Origin: Paenibacillus sp. LS1
GTDB lineage: Bacteria > Bacillota > Bacilli > Paenibacillales > Paenibacillaceae
Reading direction: 5' to 3'
Assembly: GCF_026013365.1 (NCBI RefSeq)
Contig: NZ_JAPDOE010000001.1
Span: 1-64,000 of the forward strand
Length of the DNA stretch: 64,000 nt
Part shown: positions 56,033 to 64,000 of the stretch, piece after piece
How positions within the stretch are numbered: position 1 is the stretch's first letter
Layout: each line of letters opens with the position of its first letter
Position numbers and translations under genes: made by a program
Notes under the pieces: model-generated
The model's input: the letters and a program-made list of their open reading frames with translations, nothing else
Database searches by the model: none
Told to the model about the DNA's origin: nothing

Positions 56033-57436
56033 ATGATCAATATACGTAAACGTCAAATGAATAAGCGTTGGAAAAGAAGAACAGGAAGACCCATCATTGC
56101 ATGCATTACTGCCGGAATGCTGATGGTTCACGGCGTCATCGGCGTGTTGCCATCTCAGGCACATGCTGAAACATCGGATGTATCCATCCGTAACTGGTAT
56201 TCGTATCAACGAATCACAGTGCCTGAACTGAAACCTTCTTGGACTGCGAAAGTAGATAATTATTTGAATATGAACGAGACGTATGTTGGAGTTAATGCGA
56301 TCGCAGAAGAGGGGAAAGTATTCACGTTTGCTGGATCGAAGCTGATTGCACTTGATGCGACAACAGGTAAACGGTTGTGGACTTACGGCAAAGAACTGAC
56401 GCCTTATATTACCTATCAAAATGGCGTTCTCTACGGACTGACCATTGATCACAAGCCATATGCCTTGAATGCAAAGACAGGCAAAGCAAAATGGCAGTCA
56501 GGCACATCCACCTGGATTGATACGTATAACCGTACGGAAGCTCTGATTCCAACGTTGGATACCCTCTACGTAATTAAGGGGAGTACAACGTTTGCACTGG
56601 ATATCCAGTCAGGGAAACTGCGCTGGGAAGCAGATGAACCATTAGGTGAAGGTCATGGTACTGAGTATCTGGGAGAATCTAATGGTGTGGTGCTGAGAAC
56701 CTTTTTTGTCCAAGGGGCACTTACATCCACACAGCTTAATGCATATGACAAGAAAACGGGCAAGAAGCTATGGGGTCATTTTGGTCAAGGGGAAGCTATT
56801 CAGATCAAAGACGGTCTTGTGTACTCAGCGGACTACTATTCTTCAATGTTGGGAAATGATGAGTCTTCACCAGAACGCAAATGGAAAGTCAATGCGTACA
56901 ATCTGAAGACCGGTGTGTTAAAAGGAAGTCAGGAGTATAAGTGGACCATGCCGGGGGATCCACCGTATGTGAATGGGTATGGAGGGATATTTTCCAATAA
57001 AGACAAACTATACATTCTACAAGGGAATACGATAGCGGAGTATCCGTTGAATTTGACCAAGTCGGGAACGGCGCCACTTCGAACTTTTCACCGTCCTTAC
57101 GGGGAAAATATGGTATGGCTTGGCGTTACACAGGAAAGGTTGCTCTTCAAAAACGGAAACACGGGAGAGCTCACAGGCATCAAGCTGGCTAATGGTCAAG
57201 AGGTCCAGTGGCATGGTGATGCTCCCGTTTCTCAGATTGATGTTTACGGCAAAGGGATGTATCGAGCACAACGTAACGGCACTCTGCTTGCCCTCAATAT
57301 GTTGTCGGGTCAGCCGGTCTTCCGCGTCTCCACCGGTGGAGATCTGCACAACACAACGTTGAAGACAAACGGGATGATCATTGTTCAAGCCGAAGGCAAA
57401 CTACTGGGCGTTAAGCTGCCAGCATCGCTGAAATAA
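56033..57436 (+). CDS. Secreted PQQ-like beta-propeller protein
   Basis: A 467-residue protein with a signal peptide ending AHAET (n-region rich in Arg/Lys). PQQ-type repeats recur: KLIALDATTGKRLWTY, KPYALNAKTGKAKWQSG, TTFALDIQSGKLRWEAD, QLNAYDKKTGKKLWG and TLLALNMLSGQPVF. That is the propeller of BamB and quinoprotein dehydrogenases, but quinone ligands are not evident, so it is more likely a binding or surface protein. TAGGAGG precedes ATG 56033 by about 11 bases. Confidence 0.88.
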   Translation: MINIRKRQMNKRWKRRTGRPIIACITAGMLMVHGVIGVLPSQAHAETSDVSIRNWYSYQRITVPELKPSWTAKVDNYLNMNETYVGVNAIAEEGKVFTFAGSKLIALDATTGKRLWTYGKELTPYITYQNGVLYGLTIDHKPYALNAKTGKAKWQSGTSTWIDTYNRTEALIPTLDTLYVIKGSTTFALDIQSGKLRWEADEPLGEGHGTEYLGESNGVVLRTFFVQGALTSTQLNAYDKKTGKKLWGHFGQGEAIQIKDGLVYSADYYSSMLGNDESSPERKWKVNAYNLKTGVLKGSQEYKWTMPGDPPYVNGYGGIFSNKDKLYILQGNTIAEYPLNLTKSGTAPLRTFHRPYGENMVWLGVTQERLLFKNGNTGELTGIKLANGQEVQWHGDAPVSQIDVYGKGMYRAQRNGTLLALNMLSGQPVFRVSTGGDLHNTTLKTNGMIIVQAEGKLLGVKLPASLK

Positions 57437-57482
57437 ATGATTTTAGTTTTAGCTGTATCTGTCGTTGAACGAAAATCATTTG

Positions 57483-57527
57483 AAAAGACCGGATTACGAG
57501 CACGGTTGCTCATAATCCGGTCTTTCT
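57483..57527. terminator. Bidirectional terminator between the PQQ-like and methyltransferase genes
   Basis: AAAGACCGGATTA paired with TAATCCGGTCTTT with an inner AGCA/TGCT stem, between convergent genes. Confidence 0.9.
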
Positions 57528-58201
57528 TATTTTTGTGCGTAAAACACCGCAAAGTCCAAGGATTTGTACATGCAGTCCGCTACACGAAACCCTGCGTCCT
57601 CTAACCACTCCAATTGATCCTCGAGCGTGGCATTGATATCGACCTTTCGTCTTTCGATCGAAGCCGAGATGGCTTCCTCAGACAGACCACTTCGATGAAT
57701 CCCTTCTAGCCAGCAATGGCGGTAATAGCTATCCGTATCGGGGGTTCTTCCCTGAACCTGGTCTGCGTTGATGAAGCGTCCACCTGGTTCTAACAGCTGG
57801 TGCACAGTTTCAAATACCTTTTTCTTGTCAGCGTGTGTGAGATGGTGAATAGACAGGGAGGAAATAATCATATCGTAGGAACTGGTAAAATCGTAGTTGG
57901 AGTAATCCCCGACGACATACTGTACTTGGTTAGTATCAGCAAATCTTCGACGTGCTCCTTCGAGCATTTGATCACTAATATCGATCAGGGTTAATCGCGC
58001 GTTGGGATACTTTTGCAGGACCAATCCGGAGAGCAGTCCCGTTCCTGCACCCAGATCAAGAATACGTGGAGAATCAAGCGGGCTTACCATTAGATCCAGG
58101 GCCATTCCATAAAAATCATCAAAACAAGGGATAAGCTGCTTACGCTGCACATCATAATCTTGGGCTACCTTATCAAACAGCTGCTTTACTGAGAATTGCA
58201 T
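57527..58201 (-). CDS. Class I SAM-dependent methyltransferase
   Basis: A 224-residue methyltransferase with SAM motif ILDLGAGTGLLSGLVL near residues 46-60 and YDMIISSLSIHHLTHADK typical of small-molecule methyltransferases. Substrate unknown. GGAG lies before the ATG. It is divergent from an SDR gene with a MerR-type promoter 81 bases away. Confidence 0.88.
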   Translation of the reverse strand: MQFSVKQLFDKVAQDYDVQRKQLIPCFDDFYGMALDLMVSPLDSPRILDLGAGTGLLSGLVLQKYPNARLTLIDISDQMLEGARRRFADTNQVQYVVGDYSNYDFTSSYDMIISSLSIHHLTHADKKKVFETVHQLLEPGGRFINADQVQGRTPDTDSYYRHCWLEGIHRSGLSEEAISASIERRKVDINATLEDQLEWLEDAGFRVADCMYKSLDFAVFYAQK

Positions 58202-58281
58202 ATGCTCATCACTCCTTCAGGTTTTCTCCATAGTTTACAAACGGGAAGTGATCAAGGGAAATATCGATTATGGATAAGTTC

Positions 58282-58361
58282 ATAGGTTGGACCTATGGGT
58301 TCCGAGCCCCTACCATGGGTAATAACCCATTTGACTTAGAGCACACTCTAAGGTGTAGACT
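58282..58361 (+). promoter_or_regulatory. MerR-type promoter with 19-bp spacer and stacked dyads
   Basis: TTGACT at 58331-58336 and TAGACT at 58356-58361 are separated by 19 bases, the long spacer of MerR-controlled promoters. The spacer holds CTTAGAG-CACA-CTCTAAG (58335-58352), like AdhR/NmlR-type operators. Upstream are two more dyads, ATAGGT-TGG-ACCTAT (58282-58296) and ATGGGT-AATA-ACCCAT (58315-58330). The transcription start should fall near 58368. Confidence 0.8.
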
Positions 58362-58395
58362 AGCAGCAGAAACGATTCCAAAGGAGATGAACAGA

Positions 58396-59376
58396 ATGAC
58401 ACAGGAGAATAATTTTAAAACTTTACAACATAAAATCGGCTCTGGCTTCAACCATAACAGCACAGCGCAGGATGTATTGAGAGATATGGACTTATCAGGG
58501 CAACTTGCTATTGTAACGGGTGGCTATTCAGGATTGGGGTTGGAGACGACACGCGCGCTTGTGAATGCGGGAGCACGTGTCGTGGTTACTGCGCGTCGTC
58601 CAGCGGTCGCAAAAGAAGCACTAGCTGGTTTGGAAGGCGTTGAAATAGACGAATTGGACCTCGCTGATTTATCCAGCGTTCGTGCTTTTGCAGAGCGGTT
58701 TCTATCGAGTGATCGGAGCATCGACATGCTTATTCTTAACGCTGGCATCATGGCTTGTCCGGAGACGCGGGTAGGTCCTGGTTGGGAAGCTCAATTTGCA
58801 ACCAATCATCTGGGACACTTTGCCCTGACTAATCTGTTATGGCCAGCACTCGCAAGTCAGAGGGGAGCACGAGTTGTTTCCTTGGCATCAGCTGGACATC
58901 ATTTCTCGCCGATTCGTTGGGAGGACATCCAATTTGAGCATGGTTATGAGAAATTCCCTGCCTATGGACAGTCCAAAACAGCAACGATTTTATTCAGCGT
59001 TGAGTTGGATAGACGTGGTGCTGAGCAAGGCGTACGGGCTTTTTCTGTTCATCCAGGCGGAATTCTGACACCACTACAGCGTCATATGCCAAAAGAGGAA
59101 ATGATTGCACTGGGCTGGATCGATGAATCTGGACAAGTGGCTAATCCAGCATTTAAAACACCTGAGCAAGGGGCAGCGACGCAGGTCTGGGCAGCAACCT
59201 CTCCTCAGCTTGAGGGAAAAGGCGGCGTCTACTGCGAGGATTGTGACATCAGTGAATTGGCTCCTGCGGATGGAGGCTTCTATGGGGTCAAGGAGTATGC
59301 GATTGATCCCGAACAAGCTACTCGTTTATGGGAGCTATCGGCCAAGCTGACTCAAACGGACATTGAGCTCACCTGA
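58396..59376 (+). CDS. Short-chain dehydrogenase/reductase, retinol-dehydrogenase-like
   Basis: A 326-residue SDR with TGGYSGLGLETTRAL as cofactor motif, LILNAGIMA and the catalytic Tyr-Lys in FPAYGQSKTATILF. It is of the light/retinol-dehydrogenase-like type that reduces aldehydes or ketones. ATG 58396 follows AAGGAGA by about 9 bases; an upstream frame start inside the promoter is rejected. The MerR-type operator upstream suggests induction by aldehydes or electrophiles; no MerR gene lies in this window next to it. Confidence 0.9.
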   Translation: MTQENNFKTLQHKIGSGFNHNSTAQDVLRDMDLSGQLAIVTGGYSGLGLETTRALVNAGARVVVTARRPAVAKEALAGLEGVEIDELDLADLSSVRAFAERFLSSDRSIDMLILNAGIMACPETRVGPGWEAQFATNHLGHFALTNLLWPALASQRGARVVSLASAGHHFSPIRWEDIQFEHGYEKFPAYGQSKTATILFSVELDRRGAEQGVRAFSVHPGGILTPLQRHMPKEEMIALGWIDESGQVANPAFKTPEQGAATQVWAATSPQLEGKGGVYCEDCDISELAPADGGFYGVKEYAIDPEQATRLWELSAKLTQTDIELT

Positions 59377-59418
59377 ACATGTAGTTAACTTGTGAAAGAG
59401 AAAACGATATTGCATGAG

Positions 59419-59472
59419 AAACGCCTTGCGGTGTATATCCAGCCCAGATGCTGGTTCCGCAAGGCGTTTTTT
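59419..59472 (+). terminator. Terminator after the SDR gene
   Basis: AAACGCCTTGCGG paired with CCGCAAGGCGTTT around an inner CCAGC/GCTGG stem, then six T residues. Confidence 0.88.
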
Positions 59473-59607
59473 GTTTATTTCTGAAAACATCCATTTAAAT
59501 CCATGAAAATTTTCATATATCTTTAAGTTAAAACTAATCGTATCCTCATCTACTTCATGCTTAATAGAGGATAAGCTACGATACATCATACATAAGGAGA
59601 AACGCCT

Positions 59608-61638
59608 ATGAAAATCAAGAAAAAACTCGGTACGGTCAGGAACCGTCTGGTAGCATCATTTTTAATCGTATTGTTGCTTCCCAGTCTGGTTATCGGAGGA
59701 TTCGCCTATCTGACCGCCAAACAGCAAGTAGATACACAGCTCGCCAACATGGCCGACACGGACATATCGCTCGTTAGCAGCATGGTCAACCAATACATAC
59801 AAGCTAAACAATCAGATGTGGGTCTCTTAGCCGAATCCATTGCATCGATGAATCCGGAAACCGCATTAAAAGCCTATACCAATAACCATTTGGAGGTCGA
59901 ATCGGCGATCTTCGTTAACAGCGACGGACAGCATGTATACGCTTCTTCCAGTCAGAGCCAGCCAGACAACGATAAACCTCTGGAGAGCGAATACTATACG
60001 AAGGCGATTGCCGCTCCAGGACAGGTTGTTCTGACAGAGCCGTTCACTTCGGAACAGTCGGGTAACACGGTAGTGACCTTAGCGAAAGCGTCCAGTGACA
60101 GCAAGTCAGTCGTCGCCGTAACCCTGGATTTAAGCACTCTGCAAGAAACTGTAGGCCAGATTAAAATTGGAGATAACGGCTTTGTCGTCATTTTTGGCGC
60201 GAATGGCTCCATGATCGTAACTCCACCGTGGGGAGCTGATGGTCCACAGGGTGAGGAAGCGGAAACTGCTAGTGCAACAACGGTCAACGCTTCTTCCGAT
60301 GCAGAACAAGACAGCCCTCAAGGTGAGGGAGGACCCGGGACAACGATGTTTGAGGGCGACTCCGGGCAAATTGATCAAAGTTCTCCTGAAGGAGAAACAC
60401 GCCAACTCGTCTATATTACCAATCAGCTTACAGGCTGGAAAATCGCAGGGGATCGCTCGCCGATCGAGATCGTACAAGCAGCCAAACCCATCTGGAACAA
60501 TACATTGATGGTCATCTCTTTGTTTGCCCTGTTAGGTATAGGGATGACCATTTTGATCGTGCGTTCTATCACGAAACCGCTCAAAACATTGAATGATGTA
60601 TCTGGGGAAGTCAGTCGGGGAGATTTGAGCCGAAGCGCAGCCATCCATTCGAATGACGAACTGGGTCAGTTGGGTGATGCCTTCAACCTGATGGTCGGTT
60701 CCCTGAATTCCATTGTATCCGAAGTGCAAAATTCGTCTAATCAACTGGTCGACGCTTCAGAACAGTTATCCGCTAATGCAGGTCAAAGTGCTACGGCAAC
60801 AGGGCATATCCCTGAAACGATTGAACAGATGGCAGAAGGTGCTGACAGACAGGTCGCGCTGGTTGAAGAAAGTCTGCGTACCATTCATCATGTGGCGGAG
60901 CAAATCGGTCATATCGCCAATAACGCCTCAGCAACAGCTATAGCTACAGAACAGGTTGCAGAGAAATCCAAGGAAGGCGGACAGGCCATCAATGGCGCTG
61001 TGACACAAATGGGAACCATCCACCATTCCGTCAACCGTGTGTCGGATGTTATTAACCATCTGGTTCAGACTTCGTTGGAAATCGGGCAAATTATTAAGGT
61101 GATCTCCGACATCTCCCGTCAGACCAATTTACTGGCTTTGAATGCTTCCATTGAGGCTGCAAGGGCAGGTGAGCACGGTAAAGGTTTTGCCGTTGTAGCC
61201 AGAGAAGTAGGCGCACTCGCGGAGCAGGCAGCTAATTCAGCGAAGCAAGTCACTACACTAATTGGCAGCATCAACGAAGGAATCCAGCATGCGGATCAAT
61301 CCATGGTTGAGGCGATTGGTGAAGTTTCCAAAGGGCTGAACGTAATGACTACAACGGGCCAGCTCTTTGACGAAATCACCTTGTCCGTGGATACGGTGAA
61401 TAGCAAAGCCAGCGAGGTGTCCACCATGGCCGATGATATCGTTCAAGAAACCTCCCATGTGGTAGCGAAAATCGAGGACATTTCTCATGTTTCCCGGGAA
61501 ACGGCGGAAGGAGCACAGACGGTATCTGCGGCAACCGAGCAACAGCTTGCTTCAATGCAAGAGATTAGTTCATCTTCATCTTATCTGGCTCGCATGGCAT
61601 CACGTCTTCAGGAACTCACGGAAAAGTTCAAAATCTAA
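59608..61638 (+). CDS. Methyl-accepting chemotaxis protein with dCache-type sensor
   Basis: A 676-residue chemoreceptor: N-terminal helix (about 10-32), outer Cache-type sensor (about 40-290), second helix (about 297-315), HAMP (about 318-370) and signalling domain with the tip [24 protein letters not shown]. Between residues 208 and 272 a low-complexity acidic insert carries PQGE, PQGE and PEGE. AAGGAGAA precedes the ATG. Confidence 0.92.
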   Translation: MKIKKKLGTVRNRLVASFLIVLLLPSLVIGGFAYLTAKQQVDTQLANMADTDISLVSSMVNQYIQAKQSDVGLLAESIASMNPETALKAYTNNHLEVESAIFVNSDGQHVYASSSQSQPDNDKPLESEYYTKAIAAPGQVVLTEPFTSEQSGNTVVTLAKASSDSKSVVAVTLDLSTLQETVGQIKIGDNGFVVIFGANGSMIVTPPWGADGPQGEEAETASATTVNASSDAEQDSPQGEGGPGTTMFEGDSGQIDQSSPEGETRQLVYITNQLTGWKIAGDRSPIEIVQAAKPIWNNTLMVISLFALLGIGMTILIVRSITKPLKTLNDVSGEVSRGDLSRSAAIHSNDELGQLGDAFNLMVGSLNSIVSEVQNSSNQLVDASEQLSANAGQSATATGHIPETIEQMAEGADRQVALVEESLRTIHHVAEQIGHIANNASATAIATEQVAEKSKEGGQAINGAVTQMGTIHHSVNRVSDVINHLVQTSLEIGQIIKVISDISRQTNLLALNASIEAARAGEHGKGFAVVAREVGALAEQAANSAKQVTTLIGSINEGIQHADQSMVEAIGEVSKGLNVMTTTGQLFDEITLSVDTVNSKASEVSTMADDIVQETSHVVAKIEDISHVSRETAEGAQTVSAATEQQLASMQEISSSSSYLARMASRLQELTEKFKI

Positions 61639-61770
61639 AGAGAATGCGATTAATTATAATGAAAACAACATAATCTCAAACAAAATCTCCTATTTAGCAT
61701 ATAATAAAGAAGGAGCATCTCAATTCGCGATGGTGCAATTATTTCTTTATGAATTCAGGGAGAGAAAATC

Positions 61771-62661
61771 ATGAATATTTTTGAACATCAGATACCTATG
61801 GAAAAAGTGAAATTCAATGAACCGTTAAAAAATCACACGTTTATTAAAATTGGTGGTAACGCAGATATTCTCATCCATCCAACAACGATAGACGAAATCA
61901 CAAAAATCGTAGAGATTGCCAACATACATCAATTGCCTCTGACGGTTATTGGCAAAGGGTCGAACGTCATCATTAAAGACGGGGGCATCCGAGGAGTAAC
62001 GATTTCTCTTAGCCACTTCGATCAGATTAAAGTGAATGAGGACAGCATGATTGCGCAAAGCGGCGTTGATATCATTGATGTATCCAGACTCGCTTTGGAG
62101 CACAACTTGACCGGTTTGGAGTTTGCTTGTGGCATTCCCGGCAGCACGGGGGGCGCACTTTACATGAATGCTGGTGCTTATGGCGGTCAGATCGCTGATG
62201 TAGTTGAACGTGCGACTGTGATCACCAAAGACGGCAAAGTGTTGGAGATCCCGCGAGAAGAGATGAAGTTTGGTTATCGAAATAGTCTCTTCAAGATGGA
62301 TCACTATATCATACTGGAGGCCGAATTCGGGCTCAAAAAAGGAAACAAGGATGACATTGCAAGCAAAATGAAGGAATTAACGTTCCTGAGAGAATCCAAG
62401 CAGCCGCTGGAGTACCCTTCTTGCGGGAGTGTATTTAAACGTCCTGAAGGACATTTTGCTGGAAAACTGATTCAGGATTGCAACTTGCAGGGCACTCGCA
62501 TTGGAGGCGCTGAAATCTCCATGAAGCATGCTGGTTTTATCGTAAATGTGGATCACGCTACTGCCCAGGATTATATGGATCTGATCCAATTTATTCAGAA
62601 GAAAGTATATGATACGTTCCATGTTGAATTGGAAACCGAAGTAATCTTTCTGGGAGAATAA
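61771..62661 (+). CDS. murB: UDP-N-acetylenolpyruvoylglucosamine reductase
   Basis: A 296-residue MurB that makes UDP-MurNAc from the enolpyruvyl intermediate in peptidoglycan synthesis using FAD and NADPH. Landmarks: KNHTFIKIGGNADILI, VIGKGSNVIIKDGGIRG, ACGIPGSTGGALYMNAGAYGG and the proton-donor Ser in PSCGSVFKRPEGHFAG. It lies alone rather than in a cell-division cluster, so it may be an accessory copy. A good ribosome site (GGGAGAG) precedes the ATG. Confidence 0.94.
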   Translation: MNIFEHQIPMEKVKFNEPLKNHTFIKIGGNADILIHPTTIDEITKIVEIANIHQLPLTVIGKGSNVIIKDGGIRGVTISLSHFDQIKVNEDSMIAQSGVDIIDVSRLALEHNLTGLEFACGIPGSTGGALYMNAGAYGGQIADVVERATVITKDGKVLEIPREEMKFGYRNSLFKMDHYIILEAEFGLKKGNKDDIASKMKELTFLRESKQPLEYPSCGSVFKRPEGHFAGKLIQDCNLQGTRIGGAEISMKHAGFIVNVDHATAQDYMDLIQFIQKKVYDTFHVELETEVIFLGE

Positions 62662-62679
62662 CTTCGATGAACGACTTGA

Positions 62680-62704
62680 AAGGTCGCCTTTGGCGGCCTT
62701 TTTT
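62680..62704 (+). terminator. Terminator after murB
   Basis: AAGGTCGCC-TTT-GGCGGCCTT and a T tract. Confidence 0.9.
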
Positions 62705-62802
62705 GATTGTGGAGATTGCACGAAATAAAGTGCCTGTATGCTAATTATGGTAATATTAGAATGATTTTGTTTAATATTTCATCGTTATCATAAGGAGTGA
62801 AT

Positions 62803-63504
62803 ATGGAGATGTTCAAGCGTAACAGAAGAATTTTACTAATCGCGGCAATGGTGATTTTACTGTCGCTCTTGACAGTCGTTACGTATATGTACATGAATGA
62901 ACGATCTGGCGGACTAGCTGATCGAAGGATATCCAAAGTTTGGGGATTGAATGAAACAATACATATTCCTATAGCGAACAGTCCTGAAGGGGCCGTTCAA
63001 GAATTTAGAGGCAAATTTTATACCTCGCAATTCATTCATCAGGAGGCTGTGGATGGGGGCATGATTTTGTTCGCACAAAAAAAAGGTCGAGATAATAACA
63101 GTAATCTTCAGATGGAGTTTGCCCGGAAGAACATTTTCGGATGGAAATGGGTATGGGGCGGAGGATATTCCATCAGTGAACCTCTACAAGCTAAGTTTGC
63201 TTTGAATTATATGAGCATACCGAAACTAGAAAAAGTCTCGGCCCCGTTTCCCATGCTGTTTGGTGACATCATAGACTCAACTATCCGACGTGTAACTGTT
63301 GAAATCAAAGAAAATGGAAAGCCCGAGACATTCGATGCGAAGCTCGTTGAGACAGGTGAGAACCAACAAATCTGGTACGTGTTCCTGCCTTCATCAGCGA
63401 ATCCCCCTTATACGATCAAAGCATATGATGAAAAGGGGAACCTCATAAGCAACAAGGATATTGAAGAGTCAGATGGCAGTGGCTCATTACTTGTCGGTGA
63501 ATAA
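62803..63504 (+). CDS. Membrane-anchored protein of unknown function
   Basis: A 233-residue protein with one N-terminal helix (about 8-28) after a basic FKRNRR stretch, and an extracytoplasmic rest with Gly- and Lys-rich strands. I do not recognise a family. ATG 62803 follows AAGGAG by 5 bases; GTG 62797 and ATG 62809 are alternatives. Its end shares a 15-bp sequence with the end of murB. Confidence 0.75.
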   Translation: MEMFKRNRRILLIAAMVILLSLLTVVTYMYMNERSGGLADRRISKVWGLNETIHIPIANSPEGAVQEFRGKFYTSQFIHQEAVDGGMILFAQKKGRDNNSNLQMEFARKNIFGWKWVWGGGYSISEPLQAKFALNYMSIPKLEKVSAPFPMLFGDIIDSTIRRVTVEIKENGKPETFDAKLVETGENQQIWYVFLPSSANPPYTIKAYDEKGNLISNKDIEESDGSGSLLVGE

Positions 63505-63522
63505 CTTCGATGATGTACGAAG

Positions 63523-63546
63523 AGCCGCCTTTTGGCGGCTTTTTTA
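63523..63546. terminator. Bidirectional terminator
   Basis: AGCCGCC-TTTT-GGCGGCT with a T tract, between two convergent genes. Confidence 0.9.
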
Positions 63547-63555
63547 CGTATCAAC

Positions 63556-64000
63556 CTATTCATGACTGGGGATACATTCAAGCCCTAAGCCTTTCGTCTG
63601 CTTGAACACTTTTCGCTTAAATAAGGAGACGACCAACTGATATTGAAGCAAAATTATTGTGAGGATCAGGATAAGAATCCACCAGTGAATCTGGAACGGG
63701 ATATAATCCCCGGTTTGTAATGAGATCATACGCAAGATCGCACGCGCTGTTAGGATTGCAAAGGGTACAGCGAGCATATACAGAAGGACAAACAGTGGCT
63801 TGTATACATCGACGAGCATACGGTTAATGTCCCGATGGCTGTATCCAAGTAATCGAAGGATATGCATATCCTTCTGGCTATCCTGAACGTTAAGCAGAAT
63901 GACCAGATATATCAGCAGGAAACCGACAAGTATCCCTGCCACTTGATTAATGACAGCACTGGATTGGCTCGATACTGCATCGCTACGCAGAGCAGCTAAC
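63556..64000 (-). CDS. FtsX-like ABC transporter permease, C-terminal part
   Basis: The frame is open on the minus strand to the window edge, so only the last 147 residues are seen. Three hydrophobic helices, and DMHILRLLGYSHRDINRMLVDVYKP between the first two, match the C-terminal FtsX/MacB-type permease domain. Such proteins form transporters or mechanotransmission complexes for peptides or antibiotics. Its ATPase and N-terminus lie beyond 64000. Confidence 0.82.
   Translation of the reverse strand, partial: LAALRSDAVSSQSSAVINQVAGILVGFLLIYLVILLNVQDSQKDMHILRLLGYSHRDINRMLVDVYKPLFVLLYMLAVPFAILTARAILRMISLQTGDYIPFQIHWWILILILTIILLQYQLVVSLFKRKVFKQTKGLGLECIPSHE

Noticed and set aside
58270..58395. 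Upstream extension of the SDR frame at 58270
   Set aside because: It would start inside the MerR-type promoter, before the expected transcription start.

Overview
The window looks like a chromosomal segment of a spore-forming, low-to-moderate GC Gram-positive bacterium of the Paenibacillus type. Supporting signs are strong AGGAGG-type ribosome binding sites, frequent TTG and GTG starts, a complete GerA-type spore germination receptor operon (34273-38305), a guanidine riboswitch in front of a ykkC/ykkD pair, many sugar-uptake and regulatory genes, and compact hairpin-plus-T terminators. The genus is an inference from gene content. I see no rRNA, tRNA, CRISPR array, insertion sequence or prophage.

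Layout. 1-4.8 kb: GNAT acetyltransferase, a DUF2441-like gene split by one in-frame stop, and a secreted serine hydrolase with a membrane-anchored alpha/beta hydrolase. 4.8-8.8 kb: a small charged protein and an ABC exporter behind a promoter full of GTATAC sites, then a MarR regulator and a threonine aldolase-type lyase. 8.9-12.7 kb: AraC regulator divergent from an aldo/keto reductase, a methyltransferase and a pentapeptide-repeat protein. 12.7-15.7 kb: guanidine-I riboswitch, ykkC-ykkD, RhlE helicase, YjbR-like protein. 15.7-18.9 kb: RpiR regulator divergent from a YhhX-like oxidoreductase, then a zinc-type dehydrogenase. 19.1-24.7 kb: two-component pair, then an operon of two unknown membrane proteins, a 26-residue membrane peptide, a six-helix chemotaxis receptor and an esterase.

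24.9-30 kb: a 25-codon ORF, methyltransferase and FAD oxidoreductase (probable secondary metabolism), an aminotransferase, a MaoC-type hotdog protein and a LacI regulator. 30-34.1 kb: AraC regulator and a carbohydrate ABC importer (binding protein, hairpin, two permeases). 34.3-38.3 kb: germination receptor A, B, C and a small two-helix protein. 38.4-43.7 kb: copper-amine-oxidase-N/GH18-type protein, three beta-rich proteins including a BNR-repeat propeller, and a soluble GAF histidine kinase. 43.9-51.4 kb: secreted lipase, ketopantoate-reductase-like protein divergent from a TetR/AraC pair, SDR, and a GH2 glycosidase behind two cre-like boxes. 51.6-57.4 kb: LytTR/GHKL (AgrA/AgrC-type) pair, a second copy of the secreted serine hydrolase, and a secreted PQQ-type propeller. 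57.5-64 kb: methyltransferase, SDR behind a MerR-type promoter, dCache chemoreceptor, murB, a membrane-anchored unknown, and the end of an FtsX-like permease cut by the window edge.

The general picture is of a soil or plant-associated saprophyte: sugar import and hydrolysis, chemosensing, aldehyde or alcohol redox enzymes, export of toxic compounds, and sporulation and germination, with nearly every cluster carrying its own regulator. The best leads are regulatory or small: the single-stop DUF2441 gene, the GTATAC array over the exporter promoter, the MerR-type 19-bp-spacer promoter with stacked dyads, the MarR gene with no obvious standard start, tandem cre-like sites, and the membrane-peptide/chemoreceptor operon at 21.0-24.7 kb.
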